This document shows, in pieces, positions 1 through 5,656 of a stretch of 8,628 bases of DNA (positions are counted from its first letter, which is position 1; each line of letters begins with the position of its first letter). A model generated the notes under the pieces. That model saw nothing but the letters and a program-made list of their open reading frames with translations. It did no database searches and was not told the origin of the DNA. Both the position numbers and the translations under genes were made by a program. This DNA is from Acidobacteriota bacterium (GTDB taxonomy: Bacteria; Acidobacteriota; Blastocatellia; RBC074): assembly GCA_017991275.1 (NCBI GenBank), contig JAGNMH010000183.1:1-8628 (forward strand), in the 5' to 3' direction.

Positions 1-1
1 C

Positions 2-1045
2 ATCAAGAAAGGCCGCACGACCGAAGAAAAAGCCGCCGCTATTCTCTCGTTGATCCAGCCGACAGCGGATTACGCCGATCTCGCGGGATGTGAACTGGTT
101 ATCGAAGCCGTCTTTGAAAATCGCGAAATCAAAGCCGACGTCACCCGCAAAGCTGAAGCCGTCATTTCTGACACCGCGATCTTTGCGTCGAATACCTCCA
201 CGCTGCCGATCAGCGGTTTGGCCGAAGCCAGCATTCGCCAAGCCCAATTCATCGGGCTGCATTTCTTTTCGCCGGTAGACAAAATGCCGTTGGTTGAAAT
301 TATCCGCGGCAAACAAACGTCTGATGAAACTCTGGCCAAAGCGATGGATTTCGTTCAGCAAATCAAAAAGACTCCGATTGTAGTCAACGACAGCCGAGGC
401 TTTTACACTTCGCGGTTCTGTGGCGCATATATCAACGAAGGCACAACGATGTTGCTGGACGGCGTGGCTCCGGCGCTGATCGAAAACGGAGCGCGAATGG
501 CCGGAATGCCCGTCGGCCCGTTGTCGCTGCTGGATGAAGTCAGCATTGACCTCAGCTATCACATCCGCGAACAGACGAAAAAAGACCTGGGCGATGCGTA
601 CAAGCCGCAATCCGGCGAAGCCGTCACCACGCTGTTTTTTGAAAAGCTCGACCGCGTTGGCCGTAAGTCCGGCAAGGGAATGTACGAATATCCCGAAGGC
701 GGCAAGAAGTTTTTGTGGCCCGGCTTGACCGACCACTTCCCGGTAGCCGCCGAACAACCCAGCGTCGAAGAAGTGAAGAAACGATTGCTTTACGCCCAGG
801 CGCTCGACGCCGCGCGCTGTATGGAAGAAGGCGTGCTGACCGATCCGGCAGATGGCGACGTAGGCGCAATGCTCGGCCTCGGCTTTCCGCCTTACACCGG
901 CGGCCCGCTTTCGCTGATTGACACCGTCGGCGTGAAGAACTTCGTCGCCGAATGCGACCGAATGGCGGAAATGTACGGCGAACGTTTTACTCCGCCAAAG
1001 CTGCTGGTCGAGATGGCCGCGAAAGGCGAGAGCTTTTACCAATGA
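2..1045 (+). CDS. fadJ: 3-hydroxyacyl-CoA dehydrogenase (FadJ/FadB-like multifunctional enzyme), 5' end outside window
   Basis: This is the C-terminal part of the beta-oxidation multienzyme that oxidises L-3-hydroxyacyl-CoA to 3-ketoacyl-CoA with NAD+ in the cytoplasm. The frame is open back to base 2 (reading IKKGRTTEEKAAAI), so the TTG at 50 is internal and the gene begins left of the window. Visible in order are the end of the Rossmann domain (CELVIEAVFENREIK, then ASNTSTLPIS), the catalytic-His segment GLHFFSPVDKMPLVEII, and the first C-terminal helical domain (VNDSRGFYTSR to AGMPVGPLSLLDEV). The linker FYEYP/GGKKFLWP-type stretch and a second 3HCDH C-terminal domain (RLLYAQALDAARCMEEGVL, then GFPPYTGGP) follow. 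GFYTSR replaces the GF-x-VNR of classic SCHAD, as I recall for many FadJ-type proteins. The enoyl-CoA hydratase domain expected at the N-terminus cannot be checked here. A truncated alpha-methylacyl-CoA racemase gene lies about 1 kb downstream, which fits a fatty-acid catabolism locus. Confidence 0.93.
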   Translation: MKKGRTTEEKAAAILSLIQPTADYADLAGCELVIEAVFENREIKADVTRKAEAVISDTAIFASNTSTLPISGLAEASIRQAQFIGLHFFSPVDKMPLVEIIRGKQTSDETLAKAMDFVQQIKKTPIVVNDSRGFYTSRFCGAYINEGTTMLLDGVAPALIENGARMAGMPVGPLSLLDEVSIDLSYHIREQTKKDLGDAYKPQSGEAVTTLFFEKLDRVGRKSGKGMYEYPEGGKKFLWPGLTDHFPVAAEQPSVEEVKKRLLYAQALDAARCMEEGVLTDPADGDVGAMLGLGFPPYTGGPLSLIDTVGVKNFVAECDRMAEMYGERFTPPKLLVEMAAKGESFYQ

Positions 1046-1143
1046 GTTTTCGTGGCGCACTTTATAAGAGTTGGCGCAGATGTTTAAGGTTATCCTCCGC
1101 GTAACAGTAGAAGCTGCTTCGCGTTGATGCAGGAGCACATGAT

Positions 1144-1623
1144 ATGGGGCCATTTTCGATCAACGAACCTCAGGTAAAGCAAACAATAACAACGTGGTTT
1201 GCCGACACTGCTGAGCTTTTCGTTGAACGGTATCTGCCCCACAGTGGCTCAGGTGGGGACTTTATGATCATCCGGTCAATACCGGAATTCAATCATCTTA
1301 CGGAACACGCCCAACCAGATTCAGTTATTTTTGTCTCGTGCCAAAATATGTTGCCTCTACGTGGCATCGTAAATGATGACTTTATTGACGAGGCAAAAAC
1401 AATGTTTGCTGAGGGGCCAGATTTTGTCGTCGTAAAACCAGCCTATTATCCTGATCGGTTTACCCAGATAGAATCAGGCAATACACATCACGAACTACAA
1501 AACATCCTCAATGGTTTTATTGGTCAGTTGGTTTGGATCGGGCTTGATTTTAAATTCCCTGATTTCTATTGGCAGCCTGACTATACAGTTGATGCCATTA
1601 TTATTCGTAAACCAGACGAATGA
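1144..1623 (+). CDS. unrecognised 159-aa protein, AT-rich orphan
   Basis: I do not recognise this protein. The start is well supported: AGGAG at 1131-1135 lies 8 bases before the ATG at 1144. The protein has no signal peptide or membrane helix and looks like a small soluble alpha/beta fold. A helical N-terminus (VKQTITTWFADTAELFVERY) precedes alternating strands such as DSVIFVSCQNM (about 59-69) and DFVVVKPAYYPDRF (about 93-106). A helix (HHELQNILNGFIGQLVWIGLD) and a closing aromatic stretch (FPDFYWQPDYTVDAIII) follow. Base composition is clearly AT-richer than in the neighbouring fadJ-like gene, which suggests separate origin. It stands 98 bases after that gene and 70 bases before the DUF5071 gene and may form a small accessory pair with the latter. 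An immunity-like role would be only a guess. Confidence 0.7.
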   Translation: MGPFSINEPQVKQTITTWFADTAELFVERYLPHSGSGGDFMIIRSIPEFNHLTEHAQPDSVIFVSCQNMLPLRGIVNDDFIDEAKTMFAEGPDFVVVKPAYYPDRFTQIESGNTHHELQNILNGFIGQLVWIGLDFKFPDFYWQPDYTVDAIIIRKPDE

Positions 1624-1693
1624 ATGTGCTGTTGATAAATACAGCCCAACGAGTTGTTCGGATGCCACATTTCGGCCCTACGATTGAGATGTG

Positions 1694-2143
1694 ATGACGA
1701 GAGAAGAGGCACTTGTTCAATTTGTACCCAAGAACAAACACGACACCGCTACGGCTCAGGCGGCAGTTGAGGCTGGTTATCCGATGGTTGCCTCTGTGTT
1801 ACCGGAGTTGGTGGCTTGGTTGCAGGATTACAATTGGCCGGTCGCCCAAGTGCTGGCTCCGTTTTTAGCAACAATCGGCATTTCATTACTGCCACAGGTC
1901 CAAGCCGTTCTGGTGAGCGACGACCTGATATGGAAACGTTGGATTCTTTCCTGTGTGGTTAGCGAATCGAAGGAACTGGCTCAAGCCGTGAGCGCAGAAC
2001 TTTTGCGGCTCGCCCACGAGGCTACGCCTTCCGAACGAGAAGAAGACCTTGATGAGATAACGATGGGCATAGTCACTCAGTTTGCACTAGATCAGTTTTC
2101 AGGAGGAACTCGTGGGACCACTCAAAGGAATAAAAGTCATTGA
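1694..2143 (+). CDS. DUF5071 domain protein
   Basis: This small soluble protein of unknown function matches the DUF5071 pattern from memory. It has PKNKHDTATAQ near residues 12-22, LPELVAWLQDYNWPVAQ at about 36-52, and the DDLIWKRWILSCVV helix at about 76-89, followed by an acidic tail (PSEREEDLDE). The family is an all-helical, HEAT-like fold. I chose ATG 1694 over the in-frame GTG at 1691; the ribosome site is weak (GAG at 1686-1688). The family-like part ends near residue 131. The remaining residues (about DQFSGGTRGTTQRNKSH) are read through the Shine-Dalgarno and first codons of the racemase gene in another frame, a 32-base overlap. The original 3' end of this gene therefore seems to have been replaced when it came to lie here. 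The gene is co-directional with the orphan at 1144 and likewise AT-richer than the metabolic genes. Confidence 0.75.
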   Translation: MTREEALVQFVPKNKHDTATAQAAVEAGYPMVASVLPELVAWLQDYNWPVAQVLAPFLATIGISLLPQVQAVLVSDDLIWKRWILSCVVSESKELAQAVSAELLRLAHEATPSEREEDLDEITMGIVTQFALDQFSGGTRGTTQRNKSH

Positions 2144-2411
2144 AATGGCGGGCATCGGGCCGGGGCCGTTTTGCGCGATGATGCTGGCGGATATAGGCGC
2201 GGAAGTCGTTCGCATTGATCGTCCGAATGCCAAAAGCTCGAAGTTTGACGTGATGAATCGCGGCAAACGTTCGGTGGCGCTCGACCTGAAACTCCTGATG
2301 GTGGTAGGGACTTTCGCAAGTAAGCTGAATGGCAAGCCAAAGCCTCAATGGTCTCGGCGGAGCTTAATCCACAGATCACCGGGTGAAGCTTCGCGGTCAA
2401 CGCCCTCGTAA
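2112..2411 (+). pseudogene. alpha-methylacyl-CoA racemase (CaiB/BaiF family), truncated after 60 codons
   Basis: The first 60 residues are a clear N-terminus of alpha-methylacyl-CoA racemase: GPLKGIKVIEMAGIGPGPF, then CAMMLADIGAEVVRIDRP, then NRGKRSVALDLK. The enzyme epimerises 2-methylacyl-CoA esters so that they can enter beta-oxidation, and family members are about 360 residues long. Here the similarity stops at codon 60 (base 2291). The frame then continues with unrelated residues to a stop at 2411, running into the 3' end of an opposing gene. The catalytic His and Asp (His126 and Asp156 in the mycobacterial enzyme) lie beyond the break, so the product cannot be active. The start is excellent: AGGAGG at 2101-2106, five bases, then GTG at 2112. 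The preserved start and reading frame suggest a recent loss. A sequence assembly join would look the same. Confidence 0.85.
2292..2344. other. junction segment of unknown origin
   Basis: These 53 bases lie between the last recognisable racemase codon and the stop codon of the convergent gene at 2345. The segment matches neither the racemase family nor any repeat in the window. It contains a tiny hairpin (ACTT-TCGC-AAGT near 2310-2321) but no terminator-like T run. It marks a deletion or insertion boundary. Confidence 0.5.
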
Positions 2412-3127
2412 CGCATCATCAAATCTTTGTCGTTCAGTATGTGGCCTTGCAGCCAGGCTTCGGCGGAAAGCCAGGCGCCGACCTTCAATTCACCCTTCAG
2501 ATCGGTGCGGTTAATGATGACTTCGATTTTGATTTTGCCTGCGTCTACGTCCACCCAGAACAGATTTTCCTCGGTGCGTGGGTTGTGCATTTCGCGCCAG
2601 GAAAGAATTTTGCCACGAATGGTGTAATCGGTTTCGGTTGTCCGGCGATTGCGCGAACGTTCGGTCAAAGGTTCAAAAGCGGGTTTGACGCTGCGAGTGC
2701 CAACTTTTGCACGGTAAGCCAACCCGGCCACTGCGGCAGTAATTGGGCGTTCACGAAAATCCAGCGGATTGATTTCAGTGATGTTTTGCAGCGCAAACAT
2801 GAACTCCAATGGAGAATCCAGAACTGCTCCGCGAACAATCGCTTCGCCGTCTTCTTCGTATTCCAGAATTTCCCACGGATAAAATCCGATCAGCCGTTGG
2901 CCGCGAAAAGCCGGTCGGCAATCGGCGTAAAACATCCCCTTGGCCGATTCATAAAGGACTGTCCAGACTTCTAAACCCGCGCCCAGACTCCAGCAACAGC
3001 CATGCAAGGTTCCCAGCGGGCGGTGAGCTTTGCTGAGCGCGCCGAGTTGATGAGCCTGTTCAGCCAGCGCCTTGTAAGAAGCGTCGTCTTTAATTTGAAA
3101 CCCAATTGCGTCAAAAGGCTCAGGCAT
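2345..3127 (-). CDS. unrecognised 260-aa soluble protein
   Basis: I do not recognise a named family. The protein has no signal peptide or membrane helix. The N-terminal part (about 1-130) has a helix (SYKALAEQAHQLGAL), a Cys pair in GTLHGCCWSLGAGLEVW (C43, C44) and strand-rich sequence with many aromatics (RLIGFYPWEILEYEEDGE). The C-terminal part (about 165-230) is a run of short strands. It goes from DYTIRGKILSWREMHNP through NLFWVDVDAGKIKIEVIINR to VGAWLSAEAWLQGHIL, a pattern that could be an OB-like barrel; this is my inference. Codon use and composition are ordinary for the window, and the reading frame has a continuous protein-like composition. The start at 3127 has no strong Shine-Dalgarno. 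The nearest purine run, AAGGAAG, lies about 16 bases upstream. It is the last gene of the minus-strand series and converges on the truncated racemase. Confidence 0.72.
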   Translation of the reverse strand: MPEPFDAIGFQIKDDASYKALAEQAHQLGALSKAHRPLGTLHGCCWSLGAGLEVWTVLYESAKGMFYADCRPAFRGQRLIGFYPWEILEYEEDGEAIVRGAVLDSPLEFMFALQNITEINPLDFRERPITAAVAGLAYRAKVGTRSVKPAFEPLTERSRNRRTTETDYTIRGKILSWREMHNPRTEENLFWVDVDAGKIKIEVIINRTDLKGELKVGAWLSAEAWLQGHILNDKDLMMRYEGVDREASPGDLWIKLRRDH

Positions 3128-3189
3128 AATTCATCAGGAAACTTCCTTGAGCAGGAAACAGGCTAAGGCCTTAATTCCATGCTTTTTCA

Positions 3190-3408
3190 TTACAGATCAT
3201 CTTTCTTTCCGCGAGATGATTTTTCCACCAGCGCAGGATTCGGCGGGGCGTACTGCCGAACTCCGCGAATGTTGCGCGACCGCCCGTGGCCTGGAGCCTG
3301 ATCGCTGCGAACCATTTCGGCAAACAGGTCAACGTCATAATCACATTCACGCGACATCTCTTCGCGTATTGCATCCAACTCTTCTAAAAATCGGGGGCGA
3401 TGGTACAT
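3190..3408 (-). CDS. 72-aa small protein, likely antitoxin-like partner of the PIN protein
   Basis: This short hydrophilic protein starts FLEELDAIREEMSRECDYDV and continues DLFAEMVRS, then has a Gly/Arg/Pro-rich unstructured tail. From memory, small proteins with an N-terminal pattern like IVEEVRKIREEHAAKFNYD are encoded beside PIN proteins of the YLETS/DALHIA subgroup, and this one fits that pattern. It follows the PIN gene on the same strand, 50 bases downstream. The toxin-first order is the reverse of classic vapBC. No ribosome site precedes the ATG; the bases just upstream are the ctaccga repeat, so the true start is somewhat uncertain. An overlapping 67-codon frame (3171-3374) has a less natural composition and I regard it as a shadow. 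The antitoxin role is inferred from position and resemblance only. Confidence 0.62.
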   Translation of the reverse strand: MYHRPRFLEELDAIREEMSRECDYDVDLFAEMVRSDQAPGHGRSRNIRGVRQYAPPNPALVEKSSRGKKDDL

Positions 3409-3409
3409 T

Positions 3410-3458
3410 TCGGTAGTCGGTAGAAATCGGTAGTCGGTAGAATAATGCTACCGACTAC
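3410..3458. repeat. direct repeat plus hairpin between PIN gene and small gene
   Basis: TCGGTAGTCGGTAGAA occurs twice in tandem (3410-3425 and 3427-3442, period 17). The inner part of the second copy, GTAGTCGGTAG (3430-3440), pairs perfectly with CTACCGACTAC (3448-3458) around a 7-base loop, giving an 11-bp stem. The structure fills nearly the whole 50-base gap, from one base after the PIN stop codon to two bases before the ATG of the small gene. There is no T run, so it is not a standard terminator. It could be an RNA processing or mRNA-stability element, a protein-binding operator, or the remains of a small mobile repeat. Confidence 0.8.
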
Positions 3459-3923
3459 TCAGTAAAGCTCACTCACCAAAAATTCCGGAGTAACAATCTC
3501 CGGGACGAAAAAACCGGCGGCGGTATTGAATAGTTTGATTCGGGCCTGACGATGGACACTGGCCAGATGACCGAAATTCCAGGTTACCAGATAATCAATC
3601 TTGTGAAACGAAGCCAATGCCACGTGCAGGGCGTCTCCCAGAAACTTCCGCTGAAAAATACCGCGACCGATATAACCGTCAGCCAGAATGGCGGCTTCTT
3701 CCGGGACTTCCAGTTGGGGCAGATGGTGAATCAGCTTCAGATAACTTTTGCGATACGGTTCGCGCGTCCGCTCAAGTTCACGCTGAACCAGTGGCGAGAT
3801 ATAGGCACGATAGTTTTTAAGTTCGTGTTCCCACCACCGAATTGTCAAATCGCGCCGAAAGGAATCGCCTTTGTCCAGATAAGCGCCAACGACAGAAGTT
3901 TCCAGATATATGGTCGAGGTCAT
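3459..3923 (-). CDS. PIN-domain ribonuclease, VapC-like toxin
   Basis: PIN proteins are Mg2+-dependent RNases, often the toxin of type II toxin-antitoxin pairs. The 154 residues fit the family length. The N-terminal motif IYLETSVVGAYLD carries E8 where most VapC proteins have the first catalytic Asp; this is usual in the YLETS/YIETT subgroup. Further acidic residues sit in the expected places: E49 in VQRELERT, D97 in the GDALHVALASFH segment, and D110 before YLVTWNFGHLAS, a strongly diagnostic stretch with W115-N116. The tail VPEIVTPEFLV is also typical. The gene starts 10 bases after the protease stop codon, so it is probably cotranscribed and perhaps translationally coupled. A 72-aa candidate partner follows. 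I am confident in the fold and less so in a toxin role. Confidence 0.88.
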   Translation of the reverse strand: MTSTIYLETSVVGAYLDKGDSFRRDLTIRWWEHELKNYRAYISPLVQRELERTREPYRKSYLKLIHHLPQLEVPEEAAILADGYIGRGIFQRKFLGDALHVALASFHKIDYLVTWNFGHLASVHRQARIKLFNTAAGFFVPEIVTPEFLVSELY

Positions 3924-3933
3924 TGTTCCAGGC

Positions 3934-5553
3934 TCACTTCTTTTCCGCCGCGATGGTAATCGCAGGGCTTTGCGGAGTCAGTCCGAAAAAATGTCTCCGC
4001 AAATCCAGCACGACCCGGAAATGACGCAAGTAATCTCCACCCAAGACTCCATGCTGTTCAAAGCCAGATGTTTCGTTGACCGCTTCCAGGTCCAGAATCA
4101 GCGCGCGGGAATTGCTCTTTCGCAGATTGTTGACCGTCAGCGTCGAAAGCCCCAGAGCCTCTGCGCCGTCTTCGACTCCGGCTGCGCCGATGACACGAAA
4201 AGTTTCGCCTTTCAGCTTCATCCCTTCCAACTGATTATGTTTGACAGCGGCTTTGGAAATCACTGAAATCGTCGCTCCGGTGTCAACTATGAAATTCAGC
4301 GGACGATCCATTGTCGGCAAATGAGCTTCGGCGCTGGCCAGTCCTCCACTGGTGCTGCGAATTGGAACGTCAACTCCGGTAGCCGCCAGCGCACCCAGAT
4401 TCTCAACAGGGGCTGCAACTCCAGTTTGATCGGCAGCCGATTGAACCAATTGGTCTTCGCGCAAAGGCGTTCTATCCAGCAACATTTCCTGAGTTTTGTA
4501 ATCCAGCGTCACGGCGTACTGCGACAAAACCGACAACCCTATGTATCCGTCGGAGCGTTCCGCTTCAGGAGTTTCAGAAGTCGAATGGACTGTGCGTATG
4601 TAAATTGGCACAACGTCTATCCTGGTTTCACCCATCTGAATCGAATCCAACAAGCCATACAATATCGGAAAGGTTCCACTGCCGCCGATGGCTCGCGCGC
4701 TGCCGCCCTTGGCAACCGGTTTGATGCCCAGCAAGTCCGCGGTTTTGTCCGACAAGACGGACATGCTGGCGCCAGTATCAATCACAAAACGGAATGGCCC
4801 CTTGCCATTAATCATTATCTTTATGAATGGGCGATTGTTTATCAGTTCAAAAGGAAGCGTCACGGCTTCTTTGCCGCTGGCCCGGTTGATTTTGGTGGTC
4901 CCCAGATAGCGGTAAAAATCAATCAACCCTTTGATACGGGCGCGGCGTTCAACGTCGGTCTTCGGCGAAACTTCCAGGAATCGTTGATAGGAATCCGCCG
5001 CTTCGGTGTAATACTCCAGCCGTGAGCAGGCGCGGGCAAGCGAGACATAATAATCAGGCTCGTTCGGTTCCAGTGAGACGGCTCTTCTCATACCTTCGTA
5101 GGCAGTCCTGGCACGATTTTCAAAGTATTCGATCTCAGACAATCCAGCGATGGCCAGCGCCTGTTTCTGATCGAATTTGACTGCGGTATAAAGCGCCTCA
5201 ACCGAATTGCGGAATTCGCCGGAACGCAGCAGTGAAGTTCCCAGCAGGGCAAATGCTCGCGCGCTGAGCGGGTCGGCGGAAATCACCTGCGCTGCTTGAT
5301 CGTAAGCATCTTGCAGCTTTAGCTGTTTCACCAATACAAAACTCAAACCCAGCCGGGCGTCTTTGTCGGTTTGATCCTTTTCCAACAATTGCCGGTAAAT
5401 CTTTTCAGCTTCCGTAAAATTGGTGGCGCGAATTTCTTTCTCAGCGCGTTTCAGCGCCTTGCCGCGCGATTCAGCCAGCGTTTCCAGGTTGAGAGCTGCA
5501 AGCATAACGGCAGCAGCAATGGTAATCATCAGGTTCCGGAGAGCGAATTTCAT
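3934..5553 (-). CDS. exported TPR protein with two retropepsin-like aspartyl protease domains
   Basis: I chose ATG 5553 because GGAGG stands 7 bases upstream (5561-5565 on the plus strand) and a signal peptide follows directly (MKFALRNLMITIAAAVMLAA, likely cut after LETLA). The frame stays open upstream to ATG 5631, but that extension only translates an intergenic repeat. The 539-aa product has about four to five TPR units (residues 35-200, for example FTEAEKIYRQLLEKD and YYTEAADSYQRFLEVSP). Two protease domains follow. Domain 1 has FRFVIDTGASMSVLSD (D259-T260-G261), and domain 2 has LNFIVDTGATISVISK (D424-T425-G426) with the late GVLGGDYLRHFRVVLDL strand. Single retropepsin domains act as dimers with one Asp each; the two intact DTG motifs here could form an active site within one chain. 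The substrate is unknown, and the location is probably periplasmic. It lies 10 bases before the PIN gene. Confidence 0.88.
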   Translation of the reverse strand: MKFALRNLMITIAAAVMLAALNLETLAESRGKALKRAEKEIRATNFTEAEKIYRQLLEKDQTDKDARLGLSFVLVKQLKLQDAYDQAAQVISADPLSARAFALLGTSLLRSGEFRNSVEALYTAVKFDQKQALAIAGLSEIEYFENRARTAYEGMRRAVSLEPNEPDYYVSLARACSRLEYYTEAADSYQRFLEVSPKTDVERRARIKGLIDFYRYLGTTKINRASGKEAVTLPFELINNRPFIKIMINGKGPFRFVIDTGASMSVLSDKTADLLGIKPVAKGGSARAIGGSGTFPILYGLLDSIQMGETRIDVVPIYIRTVHSTSETPEAERSDGYIGLSVLSQYAVTLDYKTQEMLLDRTPLREDQLVQSAADQTGVAAPVENLGALAATGVDVPIRSTSGGLASAEAHLPTMDRPLNFIVDTGATISVISKAAVKHNQLEGMKLKGETFRVIGAAGVEDGAEALGLSTLTVNNLRKSNSRALILDLEAVNETSGFEQHGVLGGDYLRHFRVVLDLRRHFFGLTPQSPAITIAAEKK

Positions 5554-5570
5554 AACAGTACCTCCAAGAA

Positions 5571-5656
5571 AGGATGAATGCTGAACTCCGAATGATGAAT
5601 GGCGTGTCAGTCGAATCAGGTGATTCATCATCCAATCATTCAGAGTTCATCATTTC
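5571..5656. repeat. gatgaat-type intergenic inverted repeat
   Basis: TGAACTCCGAATGAT (5582-5596) is matched by its inverse complement at 5635-5649 with one mismatch (14 of 15). Inside are a second inverted pair, gatgaat (5594-5600) and attcatc (5623-5629), and the palindrome GAATCA-GG-TGATTC (5613-5626). The element fills most of the 96-base gap between the glycosylase and protease genes, from the glycosylase stop codon to just upstream of the protease ribosome site. It could fold as a long imperfect hairpin in the transcript. It resembles the degenerate gatgaat repeats that I recall between genes in Acidobacteriota and Planctomycetota. Confidence 0.75.

Noticed and set aside
1081..1690. attC-like signals around the 159-aa gene: GCGTTGATGC at 1121-1130 and GCCCAAC at 1644-1650, hinting at an integron cassette
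   Set aside because: GCCCAAC fits RYYYAAC, but no matching GTTRRRY partner or foldable attC body follows. The left signal lacks a base relative to GTTRRRY. The evidence is too weak to call a cassette.
2441..2974. Plus-strand 177-codon frame over the 260-aa protein
   Set aside because: Its composition is less natural than the minus frame, it has no ribosome site, and it recalls no family.
3128..3175. Possible terminator: short palindromes AGGAA-AC-TTCCT and TAAGGCCTTA
   Set aside because: Stems are short and there is no T run on either strand, so no intrinsic terminator is supported.
3171..3374. Alternative 67-codon minus frame overlapping the small PIN partner
   Set aside because: The 72-aa frame has the expected helical N-terminus of the partner family; this one starts internally and looks like a frame-shifted shadow.
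3411..3458. CRISPR-like repeat
   Set aside because: There are only two copies with period 17 and no spacers, which is a tandem repeat and hairpin rather than an array.
4321..5025. Long 234-codon plus-strand frame opposite the protease gene
   Set aside because: It is antisense to a clear protein with TPR and DTG motifs and has no recognisable domain of its own.
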